From contig NC_085925.1 of NCBI RefSeq assembly GCF_035222485.1, positions 496,001-560,000 of the forward strand: 64,000 nt of DNA. Reading direction: 5' to 3'. Shown here piece by piece: positions 30,330 through 41,935 of this stretch. This DNA comes from Podospora pseudoanserina. Taxonomy: Eukaryota; Ascomycota; Sordariomycetes; Sordariales; Podosporaceae. Each line of letters opens with the position of its first letter. The first letter of the stretch is position 1. The notes under the pieces were generated by a model, which did not search any database, was not told where the DNA came from, and saw only the letters and a program-made list of their open reading frames with translations. The translations under genes were made by a program, and so were the position numbers.

Positions 30330-31338
30330 CCTTCTCAGGATTGGTTGTGGGGGATTTTGCTGAGCCGCGCTCGGAGTGAGTGGTAGGGCTGGAGGGGTGG
30401 TCTACGAGGATATCGCGATGTTTTTTTTAGCTTTTTGCCTTGGGGGGCATAATTCGGCAATGAAGATGGGTGAGGTATCATGGCATCTTGTTCGGCGTTG
30501 GGTTTGGTTCGACTGGTTCTCCGGTTTCTCATCGAGAAGAGGGACCTATTTGCTTCGGACCGGGAGTTGTGCTGAAGAGGCGGTACTGAGGCAAATTACT
30601 AGCAGCCATCGACTTTGCGTTTGGAAAATGGTCTTCAAGGTGAATCTTTGCTTTCTAATATTAGGTTTGGGACAAGGACATGTGTTTGAGATACAGGGTC
30701 ATAACTGAGGATGACACTGGGGGTTCGGAGAAGAGCGAGACTAGTCTGAAGTAATGACTTCCAATTTTTAGTGTACTTATATTGCTGAGAAGAGCATTGT
30801 TGTTCATAAAACTTTCGTTTTCTTCTACTGAGCAGTGACATGGCTGGTAGGTCTCTGATAATATGGAGAGTGTGGCACCCACGTCCTTTCAGTGGTCATA
30901 TTGGGAACATTATAGTTGAAAACTATCTACAGTATCTCTACCAGGTACCAGGCCCCATCGTCTCCTCTCATCTGACAATGCAAACTACACAAGCTACCCT
31001 TTTCTCCAAACCTCCCTCCTACAGTAAGACCACAATGATTGTTGTATCTGTCTGTCCCAGTAGTACTTTATCTTTTTCTCTCCCTTACTCTCGAGGTAAT
31101 TACATTACCGTTTATTTCTCTTTCACACTCTCTCTAAAAAAAACTCCTCCCATTTTCTCACATGATGCAAAAACCCAACACCTAAAAACCCAACCCAACC
31201 GAACAACCAGCCCACCCTAACCGGGGCCCATCGATCCCTCAATACACAAACAAAACCAACCAAACAACAACAACCCAATTTGATTTCCACCAATCTCAAT
31301 CCATCCATCCCAAACAATCCCAACCAACCTAGGCACCT
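30330..31338. other. convergent 3' flanks of the AT-hook gene and HYM1
   Basis: No gene seen. The half near HYM1 (31,140-31,340) is rich in CCAA/ACCC low-complexity sequence. Confidence 0.6.
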
Positions 31339-31349
31339 TTAAACCCGCC

Positions 31350-31383
<34 letters not shown>

Positions 31384-31494
31384 CCTCTCCTGCTGCTCAC
31401 ACTGCTGCTGCAGACACCTCCCCCGCTGCTCCTGATACTCCCGATACTGCTGCTGATAGTGCTGTCGCCCCTCCTCACCACCACCACCTCGGCC
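31339..31494 (-). other. in-frame Gln-rich open extension after the HYM1 stop
   Basis: Directly after the TAG at 31497-31495 the same frame stays open for 51 codons until TAA at 31341-31339. Its translation has a Gly run, then RQHYQQQYREYQEQRGR, then ten consecutive CAG codons and RRV. The composition (Gln, Arg, Glu, Tyr) is unlike random 3' UTR. Fungal proteins often carry such tails. It may be reached by stop-codon readthrough, by splicing (a GTAGGG donor overlaps the TAG), or it may be a former tail lost by a CAG-to-TAG change. Confidence 0.5.
31351..31380. repeat. (CTG)10 / (CAG)10 trinucleotide run
   Basis: Ten perfect CTG units on the plus strand, read as CAG (Gln) in the HYM1 frame downstream of its stop. 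Further CTG pairs and triplets follow up to 31,455. Confidence 0.95.
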
Positions 31495-32786
31495 CTACCG
31501 ATGTTGCGGCTGAACAGGCTGACTCGGCATGTTCCTAATCTGTTTGATCAAAAACTCCCTCTCGTCAATAAACTGCTCATCGTCCGTCCTGTCCTCTAGA
31601 AAATGACTCAAAAAGTGCAGCAACTTCTCCCTGTTCATCAGCAATATCTTCTGCACCGGCACGCTCTTGTGCGGGTTCGCCACAAAGACTTTGAAAACGT
31701 GGAACCCCTCATACTGCACCATTTTCCGGTCGTCTCTGAGCAAGTTCATGCAGATCTTCAGATGCTCCCCCCTGTCGACGTAGGCGGTCATGACGTTGTA
31801 GTTTGATCGGTCGAGCAATATCTCGCCGAGCAGTTTGATCGACTGCCGCTTGGTGACGTAGCTGTTGGATTGAACCAGGACCGAGTTGTACCGAGAGAAG
31901 AAGAGGTCAAAGTTGACGGCGAGGTATTTTGGGACGAGTTCTTTGTGTTTCGTGAGGAGTTCCTTTTTGGTAGGGGGAATTAGTAAAGGGAGACAGAAAA
32001 TAAAGGGGTAAAACGGGACACACTCTAAACGTGGTAAAAGCATCCGCCGCCACCTCAAAAGAGCTCTTATCTATCCACTCAAAAAACTTCCAGAAAATCC
32101 CGTTGCCAGTTTGTGGCCTTTCGGGGTTGATAGCGCCCAAGCCCCTCGAGCTGGACCCCATCTCGTCGCCGTCGTCGTACAGTATCACCGCAGCGGCGGC
32201 CTCATTCTTGAGAACCTCGCGCAGTATTGTCCCAGCCGGCGTAGCGCTCTCCTTGTGATCGTACGACTTGCATAGCTCGACCAGTACTTGCGGTCTCTTT
32301 TCTACCACCCAGGCCAGGGCCAAGGGTTCGGGTTTCTGAACGCCGGCGGGGGTGCGGAACCGGAAGATGTAGGAGAAGATGACTTGGGTATCTTTTCGAG
32401 ATTCGAAGGGGAGACGGTGGAGGTTGGCGGCGAGGAGGTAGAGGACATCTTCTTCGATCATACCGGTGATCAATTGGTAGATTTGTTCGGGGGAGGGTTC
32501 GGCTTCTGGGGACATTAGATGTTAGTTTATGTGTGCGGGGAAGCGTTGAGAAGAGCAAAACATACCGGGAGTGCCTTGGAGAACCATTTTGATTTGCGAT
32601 AGAACCTTTGCTAGCTCATCTGCCTGTGTTGGGCTGGTTAGATCTTGTTGGGCGCATTGTAGAATCATCAATGTTTACCTTTGGCCCTCCTTGCGGTCCC
32701 TCCAACTTGGAGATATGCTCCCTTGCCTGCTTGGGCAGGTCGGTCGCATTGGTCCTTGTGCGCGTCCGCCCAAAAAGAAAAGACAT
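31495..32786 (-). CDS. hym-1: MO25/HYM1 scaffold protein
   Basis: Four exons, 32786-32679, 32623-32566, 32505-32024 and 31962-31495, join to 372 codons (371 aa). Introns are 55, 60 and 61 nt. The whole chain matches the MO25 helical-repeat fold: MSFLFGRTRTRTN start, SPEQIYQLITGMIEEDVLYL, FWKFFEWIDKSSFEVAADAF, then the highly conserved block LLTKHKELVPKYLAVNFDLF ... YVTKRQSIKLLGEILLDRSN ... LLRDDRKMVQYEGFHVFKVF ... NREKLLHFLSHF. MO25 proteins bind and activate GC kinases. In filamentous fungi HYM1 supports the NDR/MOR pathway (COT1/POD6) and MAP-kinase signalling in cell fusion and polarity. It acts at the cytoplasm and cortex. The gene is divergent from isoleucyl-tRNA synthetase. Odd point: the open Gln-rich extension after the stop (separate entry). 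Confidence 0.94.
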
Positions 32787-33660
32787 GTTGCTGGAATCCG
32801 CCGGCGCAGCGAAGCGCAAGTTCGACAGTCAAGAATCGGGTACAGGGTCGTCCTAGGAGTCGGAGACAAGTCGAGAATGATGTATGTATGTACAGTCTCG
32901 GAGACGGGAAGCAAGCCTTGGCGGGCACCTTGGGGGCCCAGGTGGTTGATCTTATCGACAAGCGGTATCGGATCGCCGGTTTAGCCACAGAAGAGTTGTA
33001 CAAATGCCCGCTCACGCAGAGTGCATTTTTGCTCTTCAGAATGAAGTCTGGCAAAGTCCAATCTGGCCTCAAACACAAAAGGTCAGCTGGAAAAGGGGCA
33101 ATTGTTGTGATGGCAACTCAATCCGTCACAGGCCCAGGATGTTGTTCCTGCCGCTGCCACGGGCACCGACAGGGAGGGGAGAGCAGTGACAGGGTCAGCA
33201 CGGGCGCTAAGATGGATGGATCACAGGCCTATCATAACCCTGGTCGGTGTTAGGGGGCTACTTACTGGATGGTAGATGTGAGGCTGAGATACAATGTGAT
33301 CTTGGCGTGTCGCAGAGTTGTGCTCTAACAGTCGATTGGGTTGATTTTTGCGGGGCGCTGCAAGGCTGCTGCCAGACCCCGCAGTCAACCCCTCCAAAAG
33401 TTGTTCTGGGGCAGAAGGCCAGCGCAATCGTCTTTGAATTTCGAGTCACACTTTTAACTTCGAAATTTATTGCCCTCCAAGCAGTTACCGGTACGTCTGC
33501 ACCGCCTGTATCCCAAGTGAGTCAGGCCCGCTTTTCACTTATGCCTATAGCCTTTTCTCTCTTCCTGCTCTGTTTTTCGTATTGCCAGCAGGATCACGGG
33601 ACTGACCTTTAACACCTCCCTCGTTACTAGGGCGATTTCTGCGAGCGCATTGGTTTCAAG
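32787..33660. promoter_or_regulatory. divergent promoter of HYM1 and isoleucyl-tRNA synthetase
   Basis: 875 bp between the two start codons. TGAGTCA, the consensus of the GCN4/CPC-1 amino-acid-starvation factor, lies at 33518-33524, 137 bp before the synthetase ATG. The same bases overlap a good splice donor (GTGAGT at 33517), and TTACTAG at about 33,630 could be its acceptor, so the site may instead mark a leader intron. Confidence 0.5.
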
Positions 33661-36600
33661 ATGTCCATTGATTTCCCGAAGGAGGAGGAGGCCACTATCC
33701 AAAGATGGCGCGAGATCAAGGCCTTTGAGAGACAGGTGCGCACACCGCCTGGCGCGACCAAGGCGCCAACCTCTACACCTCGCTGCTGCTGCTGTGGTGG
33801 TGCGTGTGCTTATACATAGCATAGGTCGAGCTCTCTGCTGGCAACCCCAACTACACCTTCTACGATGGCCCTCCCTTCGCGACTGGTCTGCCTCACTATG
33901 GCCATCTCCTGGCCTCCACCATCAAGGACATTATCCCAAGGTATTGGTCCATGAAGGGTTTCCATGTCGAGCGCCGCTTTGGTTGGGATACCCACGGTCT
34001 TCCCATCGAACATGAGATCGACAAGAAGCTCGGTATTTCCGGCAAGGCCGCTGTGATGGAGATGGGTCTGGAGAAGTACAACGAGGAGTGCAGAGCGATT
34101 GTCATGAGATATTCCGAAGAGTGGAGGCACACCATTGAGAGGTTAGGTCGCTGGATCGACTTTGACAACGACTACAAGACCATGGATCCTACTTTCATGG
34201 AGTCCGAGTGGTGGGTGTTCAAGCAGCTGTTCGATAAGGGAGAGGTATATCAGGGCTACCGTGTGATGCCCTACTCGACCACACTCACCACTGCTCTGAG
34301 CAACTTTGAGGCAAACCAGAACTACCAGGATGTCACCGATCCCGCCGTTATCGTCGCCTTCCCCCTCGTCGACGAGCCCGAAACCAACTTCCTCGCCTGG
34401 ACAACCACCCCCTGGACCCTGCCATCTCACACTGGTCTGGCGGCGCATCCCGACTTCGAATACGTCAAGATTGCCGACGAAAAGATGGGCAAGAACTTCA
34501 TCATTCTCGAGAAGCTGCTCTCGACGCTCTACAAGGACCCCAAGAAGGCCAAGTTCAAGGTCCTCGCCAAGTACAAGGGCAAGGACATGCTCGGCTGGAA
34601 GTACCTGCCCCCATTCGACTACTTCTATGAGGAATACAAGGATGTCGCCTTCAAGCTCCTCAACGCCACTTACGTTACGGCTGAAAGTGGTACCGGTATC
34701 GTTCACCAGGCCCCGGCTTTCGGTGAGGACGATTACAACGTAGCCGTTGAGGCTGGCATTGTGACCGAGAAGCGCCCTCCTCCCGACCCGGTTGATGACT
34801 CGGGTGTTTTCACCAGCAAGGTTTCCGATTTTGCCGGCCTCCACGTGAAGAAGGCCGACAAGGAGATTATCAAGTACTTGAAGGGCACTGGCAGGCTCAT
34901 TGTTGAGTCTCAGTACAAGCATTCGTACCCCATGTGTTATCGTTCCGATACCCCTCTGATCTACAAGGCTGTGCCTTCTTGGTTCATCCGCATCCCCAAG
35001 ATCATTCCTCAGATGCTCGAGAACATCGAGGGCTCGCACTGGGTTCCCTCGTTTGTCAAAGAGAAGCGTTTCGCAAGCTGGATCGCAAATGCTCGGGACT
35101 GGAATGTGTCCCGCAACAGATATTGGGGTACTCCCATCCCCCTGTGGATCAGCGATGACGGAGAGGAGCGTGTCTGCATTGGCAGCATTGAAGAGCTGAA
35201 GGAGCTGAGTGGCTATGAGGGTGAGATCGCAGATCTCCACCGTCACAAGATTGACCACATCACCATTCCCAGCAAGCAAGGCAAGGGCATCCTCAAGCGC
35301 GTTGAGGAGGTCTTCGACTGTTGGTTTGAGTCTGGCAGCATGCCTTATGCCAGCAAGCACTATCCCTTTGAGAACAAGGAGGAGTTTGAGAAGAGCTTTC
35401 CTGGTGACTTCATTGCCGAGGGCCTTGATCAGACCAGAGGCTGGTTCTACACTCTTCTCGTTCTTGGCACCCACCTCTTTGGCATCTCCCCTTTCAAGAA
35501 CTGTGTCGTCAACGGCATTGTGCTCGCTGAAGATGGCAAGAAGATGTCCAAGCGCCTGAAGAACTACCCAGATCCCACCGTCGTCATGTCCAAGTATGGA
35601 TCTGATGCCCTCCGTCTGTACCTCATCAACTCGCCTGTAGTGAGAGCCGAGCCTCTTCGCTTCAAAGAGTCTGGTGTCAAGGAGGTCGTGGCCAAGGTTC
35701 TTCTTCCCTTCTGGAACAGTTACAAATTCTTCGAGGGCCAAGTTGCGCTCCTCAAGAAGGTTGAGAATATTGACTACAAGTTCGACCCCAGCATGGAGTC
35801 GTCCAACACCAATGTTATGGACAAGTGGATTTTGGCAAGTTGCCAGAGTCTGCTCAAGTTTGTCAACAAGGAGATGGCTGGTAGGTAAAATTGTGTCACC
35901 TGGAATCTGAGCCCCGTGTTAACCTGTTTATAGCCTACCGTCTGTACACTGTCGTGCCCAAGCTTCTTGAGTTGATTGACAACACCACCAACTGGTACAT
36001 CCGTTTCAACCGGAAGCGGTTGAAGGGTGAGAACGGTCTTGAGGACACCCTCCACGCTCTCAACACCCTCTTTGAGGTTCTTTTCACGCTGTGCCGTGGC
36101 TTGGCACCCTTCACTCCCTTCCTCACTGATACCATCTACCTGAAGCTCCTTCCTTCCATCCCTGAGAAGCTCCAGGGCCAGGACCCCCGCAGTGTTCATT
36201 TCCTACCCTTCCCCGAAGTCAGGCAAGAGCTTTTCAACCCTGACGTTGAGCGCAGAGTGCAGCGCATGCAGAAAGTTATCGAGCTGGGCAGATACTCCCG
36301 CGAGAGACGTACTATCGGTCTCAAGCAGCCCCTCAAGACGCTCATTGTCATTCATCACGACCCACAGTATCTGGAAGACGTGCGGTCGCTCCAGGATTAC
36401 ATCACTGAGGAGCTCAACATTCGCGACATTGTGCTGACCTCGGATGAGGCACAGTATGGTGTGCAGTACAGCGTCACGGCTGACTGGCCCGTACTTGGCA
36501 AGAAGCTCAAGAAGGACATGGGCAAGGTCAAGAAGGCGCTGCCAAGTGTCACCAGCGAGGAGGCGTATGCCTACACTCAGACTGGTAAGTTGGTGGTGGA

Positions 36601-37042
36601 CGGCATCACCCTCGAGGCTGGCGACCTGGTTGTCAAGCGTGGGTTGAAGGAGGATGAGTCTTCCAAGAACTTGGAGACCAACACCGACAACGATGTCCTT
36701 ACCATTCTCGATGTCGAGATCTACCCCGGCCTTGCCGAGGAGGGTCTTGCTCGTGAGATCATCAACAGAGTCCAGAGGCTGCGCAAGAAGGCTGGTCTTC
36801 AGGTCACCGATGACATCAAGATGGAGTACAGAGTGCTCAGCGATCCTGAGAACACTGGCTTGGAGAAGGTGTTTGAGTCCCACAATGAGACTATTACCAA
36901 GGCTCTGCGTAGGCCGATTGACAAGCATGAGGTCACCCACATTATGGGCCAGATCCCCGAGAAGAAGGAGGAGGGCATCATTGCTGAGGAAGAGCAAGAA
37001 GTACAAAAGGCTACTTTCTTGCTGCGTCTCCTCAAGCTCTAA
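33661..37042 (+). CDS. ILS1: cytosolic isoleucyl-tRNA synthetase
   Basis: Charges tRNA-Ile with isoleucine in the cytosol. Three exons, 33661-33735, 33825-35880 and 35934-37042, give 1079 aa, close to the ~1070 of the yeast enzyme. Class I signatures: PHYGHLLAS (HIGH motif) near residue 48 and KKMSKRLKN (KMSKS motif) near 597. The CP1 editing domain shows WTTPWTLPSH and GTGIVHQAPAFGEDDYN. RDWNVSRNRYWGTPIP and the VFDCWFESGSMPYA zone precede the second motif, as in eukaryotic IleRS. The anticodon-binding region starts around the second intron (WILASCQSLLKFVNKEMA). There is no mitochondrial targeting sequence at the start (MSIDFPKEEEATIQRW), so a separate mitochondrial enzyme is expected. The codon usage is strongly biased, as in highly expressed genes. 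A GCN4/CPC-1-like site lies upstream. Confidence 0.97.
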
Positions 37043-38173
37043 AAGAAAAGGTTTCATGATATCCGGTAGCTTAGGCGTGTAGCACAATGAAACAACCTTA
37101 GACGAATAGTGTATCAATGCTGCGAAATTTTGGTTTTATTTTTGTTTTCTATTTACCCTGTTTTGCGGCAGCCTAGATGATGGTTATTGTCAGAGCGCTG
37201 GCTTGTATTGTTTTGGAGCAACAGCTGGGTAACTAAAAAGGGGTTAACAAGGGGCACACACCAGGTAACAATTCTTCAACGCCATAAATTCTCTGGCACA
37301 TTGGTTCTTGTGTACGGAATTGTAGTCGGCAACCACACATTGACCATATACGGTAGCCTGCTTCCATTGTTAGTTTGTGTCCGAGTTTCAAGATGTTTGC
37401 TCCGTGGTTGCCTCACCTCAGCAGTGCATTTTGACACAGCTTGAGCGAACCGTTGGATGGGACGAGTCTTTCGGGTCATGTTTGCGTTTGCTGCCCAATT
37501 TAAAGCTTGAGCCGGAAAAGCTATTAAGTCGAGATGGGTGTCGAGGGCCTGTCTGAAACTGCTTGAACTGTCGACTCGAGGACTTGAGAGAATGAGTGGT
37601 TCACGAGGGTTCGGGTTCCCCTATCCCGTCTTGCATGACGTTTGACTTGCTTCTAGTCGAAGGTCTTGGCATCTCGAAGGCGCGCACTGGCCCGCCGTTT
37701 GCTGGATTCTGCCCTAGCGCGCCAAACAAAGCCCCAACCCTTCCTGTCCAATCATTGCTGGCCATCGAGGCCCAGCCATCTGGATTACCTACCTTATGTC
37801 ACGCCCGTCGCTTTACGCGACTTTTGAGGCTTCACCATCCGCGACTTCGACACGCGCCCCCCCTCCCGTCCCCTGCCGGCCGACCATCCATTGCACCTCC
37901 TTTTTTTCCTTCTCCACGCATCCATTGGGCGCCTTTTTTGTCACTGCCGTTGCTGTGCCGCCGGTGCTTTCGCGACTCCAAATCAAGGCCGAGCCCGGCT
38001 TGTGCATTTGCTGCGATTCATTGTTTTTTTTTTGTCGGCCAAGACACACGCCTTGTTTAGCACCAACTATTGCTGTACGCTTTTGCTTGTAATTTACGAA
38101 CAAGACAACACATTTTCGAATTGTATCAGCCCACGTCAAAGTCTATCATGCCTTGGAGGTGGCGCCCTCTCCC
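37043..38173. other. intergenic, promoter of SFI1
   Basis: 3' flank of the synthetase and leader of SFI1. From about 37,850 it is rich in pyrimidines. An ATG at 38148 precedes the SFI1 start in another frame (see finding). No other gene seen. Confidence 0.55.
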
Positions 38174-41100
38174 ATGCCGCCTCACTCCTCTCTGCCCCTC
38201 CGAGACGGCAGGGCTGGGCCTCCGCTTCCTTCTTCTTCCAACACGTTTGTCAACAGCAATAGCAGTCAGCTCCACGAGCCGTATTCAGATGAAGGTTGGT
38301 TTCTCTTGAAGCTTTTGCGCCGCGCCCACTGAAGCTAACCTTGACCTCGCGCTCCAGACATTGAGCTTATCCACGAGATCGTCGCATTGGGAGAGTCCAT
38401 CTTCCCTACCCTACCAGAACGAGACAAACTACCTACAGAAGCCCTCTTCCGCGCGGCAGAGGAGATCCTCCCCAACCATGGCTACGATCCAGATGACCCT
38501 CCCTCCCACATCTCGCGCCTCATCTTTAAGATTGGGGGGCAGCGATCGGGGGAGACGCTCAGCCACAAGTTTAGAACCGTCTTAGAAGGAATGGGTATCA
38601 AACTTGAGTTTGTTCCGAGCAGTCCACCCACCAGACCTGACTCACTTCGATCTTTTCCACTCACCGAGGAAGAAACCACGGTCGAACTCGAGCTTGGCAC
38701 CACCCCCCGCCGGCAACAGTTGCCACAGCAGAGGCGGCGCAGGCATAGTTCTGTCTCCCGTCGAAGCGATAGAACCGTTGTGTCGGATGAAGGGACTTAT
38801 GAACTACCTATTCGCGCACGATCGCGACCGAGATCTCAGTCGGTATCGTTCTTGGACAAACCAGGGCGCGACCATTCGGACGACGAATCAACGCGCCCGT
38901 TCAGCCGCTTGGGAAGGGACGGAAGAGTGGTCCATGCCGACCCACGGCCGGTACTCAAAGCAACGACAAAGGAAAATATCAAGAATTGGAGCTCGGCCAC
39001 GAGGGAAGCCACGAGGAACAGGGAAGCCCTGCGGCGCATTACGAATTGGCGCCGGGAAAACGAGCAAGCGGGCAATGACGAGCTGGAGGACGCGATTGAA
39101 AATGCGGTAGAGAATCAGCGACCCAAACAAGGCGGGCCGCACATTCCAGCGCATTTTCGCGCGCATGTCCCGATCAAGGAGGTTGTCAATCTCCCGCGTG
39201 GTTTGGGAAGTACCCGGCCACATGCGACCACTGCCGGAAACGGTGTCAACAAAGGACGGCCCGCATCCCCTTCCACCATCGCGGATACTGAGCCGGTGTA
39301 CGACTCGCCTCGCTCCGACGACATCATCAACGGAGCACGACGTGTGAGCGACTCGACCGCTCCGACCCAGGACGACGACCGGCCCCGACAGCAGGAATCT
39401 TCCGCATTGTCCCATGGAGATCGTTCCGCCGTGGATATCCAGGCCCTGGAGGCGAAATTGGCGCAGCTCAAGATGGCCGAGGACGAGGCACTCGTCAAGG
39501 ATGCCTTCAAGACGTGGGAATACTACTTCCAAATCGCCCAGGATACGAACCGTGAACTCTTGGCCGTTGCCGAGGATGTCGAGGACCGCGACCTCAAGAA
39601 TGAGGTCATTGAGGCTTGGAAGGAAGAATACTGGGCCCTCCTGGAGGAACAGGCCAATATCCAGGCGTTTGTCGAGCACCGGGAGTACACCGAGCGCATG
39701 GAAAAACGCGCGACAAGGGTATACGAAATCTACACTGTTCGTACCACGATCACGTTCTGGCACGACTTTGCGCTGGATGAACGCGACCGGACCGCGGTAG
39801 CCCGAAGACATCTGGTGCGCAAGAAGGCTTTTGCAGCCTGGCGCCAGCAGCTCATCGAGGACGAGGCCAAGGTTACCAACTTTATCCTGATGCATGCGCT
39901 GCAGAAATGGAGCCAGACTACCCTGCTTTCCGAGGTTCGCCATAAGGTGGCGATCAAGACGGACCAGCATGCCCTCATCAAGGAATGTCTGGGCATCATG
40001 CAGGAAACTCAAAAGATGCATCTTGCGGACACACTCTGGTCGGTTCGGATCTTCAAGTTCAGCCTGAACACCTGGCTCGACAGGGCGAATGATGCTATGG
40101 ATCAGCACGAGCTAGCCATTGACGTGGACGAGAGACTTGTGCTCGACGAGGCAACCGGCATCTGGCACGAAGAAACCCTCTATCTCCAGGACACGGCCAT
40201 GGAAGCCACCGTCGAGGGACTGAGGCAGGAATGCCGCAGGACCATGGCGTATTGGCAGGAGCAGGCAAGGCTCAATAAACTTCTGAAATGGTATCAAGAT
40301 GCCGACGAGGAAGACACAAGGTATCACGTTTTGGATACGTGGTATTCGGCCTTTCAAGGGGCTCTTCAGGATGCCGAAGATGCTGATGCGATTCTGCTCA
40401 GAGAACCTCTCACCCGGTGGGAGAACGTGACGAAGCTCAAGATGTTTACCGAGCGCGATGACCAGTACACGATACTCGACGTGCTGTCGCATTGGGCGAA
40501 CGAGGAACGGCTCGGGTTCTGGAGACGTTACACGGACGAGTTGGCGATGGAGGGGACGCTCAAGCAGGTGCAAGCTGCTGCTTTTAGGTCACAGAACGAA
40601 CGAGCGGTTGACGAACGAAAGGCCATCAGCATGGATAACTATTATGTGTGGGGTGATGTGGTGGATGAGTGGTTGATGGCGCTGGATGTGGGGGTGGCCT
40701 GGAAGCATCGGCGGAATGCAGATGTGGTGAATATCTTTCGCACTTGCAGGCCGATTGTGGATATGTGGCTGGATTACCACTGGGCGAATCTGGAGAGGGA
40801 TCGTCGTGCTGCGAGACAGGCGGACAGCATGGTCAAGCGTTTCCGTGTTATTGGAACACTGGACAAGTGGCCGGTCATTACGGAGAAGAAGCGAAGGGAG
40901 AGGTTGATGAGCTCGCTGCGGCAGTTTCGGCGCGATTACAAAGTCAAACTTGCGAGTTCCTGCTTGGAGTGGTGGTTTCACTTTGCTGGTGATCATGTGG
41001 ACACTGGCAGATATGCTCATGATACCAATATTCACTATGAGAGTGAGGATATCAACGGGCAACTCAATCACTGGCTCGAAGTTGCAAGGACAGCCGGAGA

Positions 41101-41935
41101 TATGCAGGATGTGGCCGTGGACGCCGAATTGGAGGTCCATTGCAACAACTGGATAGAGGAGCTGCACGAAGCCCAGGCAAACGCTGAGTATGCCATCAAC
41201 TATGACGAGGACAAGACTCTTGGTCAGTACTGGCAGGCTTGGGAGTTTGAGGCTCTGCAGCAGATAAGCAGGAACCGCATGGCTCTCACGGTCAAGGAAA
41301 GAAACGACAAGCGTTGGTGCAGCCAGATCTTGGACGAGTGGCAGCAGGAGGCCAATCCGGAAATGACACAGCTTGATCCGAGAGCCAGCATCATGTCCCG
41401 CCGCAGCAACAGGACTCGGACCCACGGGTCCGGAGATGATACTCTCGGCCCAGGCGGCTTCACAGCAAGCCAGCTGGTCACCGTCAACACCAGCACCCTC
41501 CCCGACCGTTCTCGCTTCTCCCGCCCTACCTACCCAGAAACACCCCGTGTTCCAACCGTCTCCCAACTCGGCCGCAACCCACCACCCTCTGCTCGCTTCT
41601 CCACTCGCTCCAGAAGTCTTGGCCCAATGCTCGAATTTGACGAGACTAGCTTCTTGCCTGATGCTGAGACCAATGATCCTGGGTTCATGAGCACTCCCAC
41701 GAGAAGGACTAGCACTTTGCGGCCGTTGGGTTATCGACCCACGACTACCCCGTCTGCTATCCTCCCCAGCCCCTTGGAGCGGGGATTGAGGAGTGAGTAC
41801 GGCGCGAACGGTAGCTTGGGAAGTACTCCAGGGATCATCAGGTCGAGGCTGGGCCAGCCGCCGTTCAGGGGGAGCACGTTGAGGACGAGGGTCGAGTTTG
41901 CGGATATCAGTGAGGCTAGTGCTGAGGATCAGTAG
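38174..41935 (+). CDS. SFI1: SFI1-like spindle pole body / centrin-binding protein
   Basis: Two exons, 38174-38294 and 38358-41935 (intron 63 nt), give 1232 aa. Sfi1 is the long helical rod of the spindle-pole-body half-bridge; each repeat binds a centrin (Cdc31), and end-to-end pairing of rods drives duplication. The N-terminal block (DIELIHEIVALGESIFPTLP ... SHISRLIFKIGGQRSGETL) resembles the conserved fungal Sfi1 head. A basic/Ser-rich disordered region follows (to ~420). From about residue 426 to 1035 roughly 19 repeats occur, each with a Trp every ~32 residues (AFKTWEYYF, VIEAWKEEY, AFAAWRQQL, ALQKWSQTT, VLSHWANEE, TLDKWPVIT, ILDEWQQEA and others). The tail is Ser/Thr/Pro/Arg-rich with SP/TP sites, as expected for Cdk control of the C-terminus. 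The start is uncertain because of an overlapping upstream ATG. Confidence 0.9.

Noticed and set aside
34143-35741. 532-codon minus-strand frame antisense to isoleucyl-tRNA synthetase
   Set aside because: It lies wholly opposite a conserved, strongly codon-biased gene. Its translation has no recognisable motif.
38888-40108. 406-codon minus-strand frame antisense to SFI1
   Set aside because: A shadow of the biased SFI1 coding strand, without independent support.
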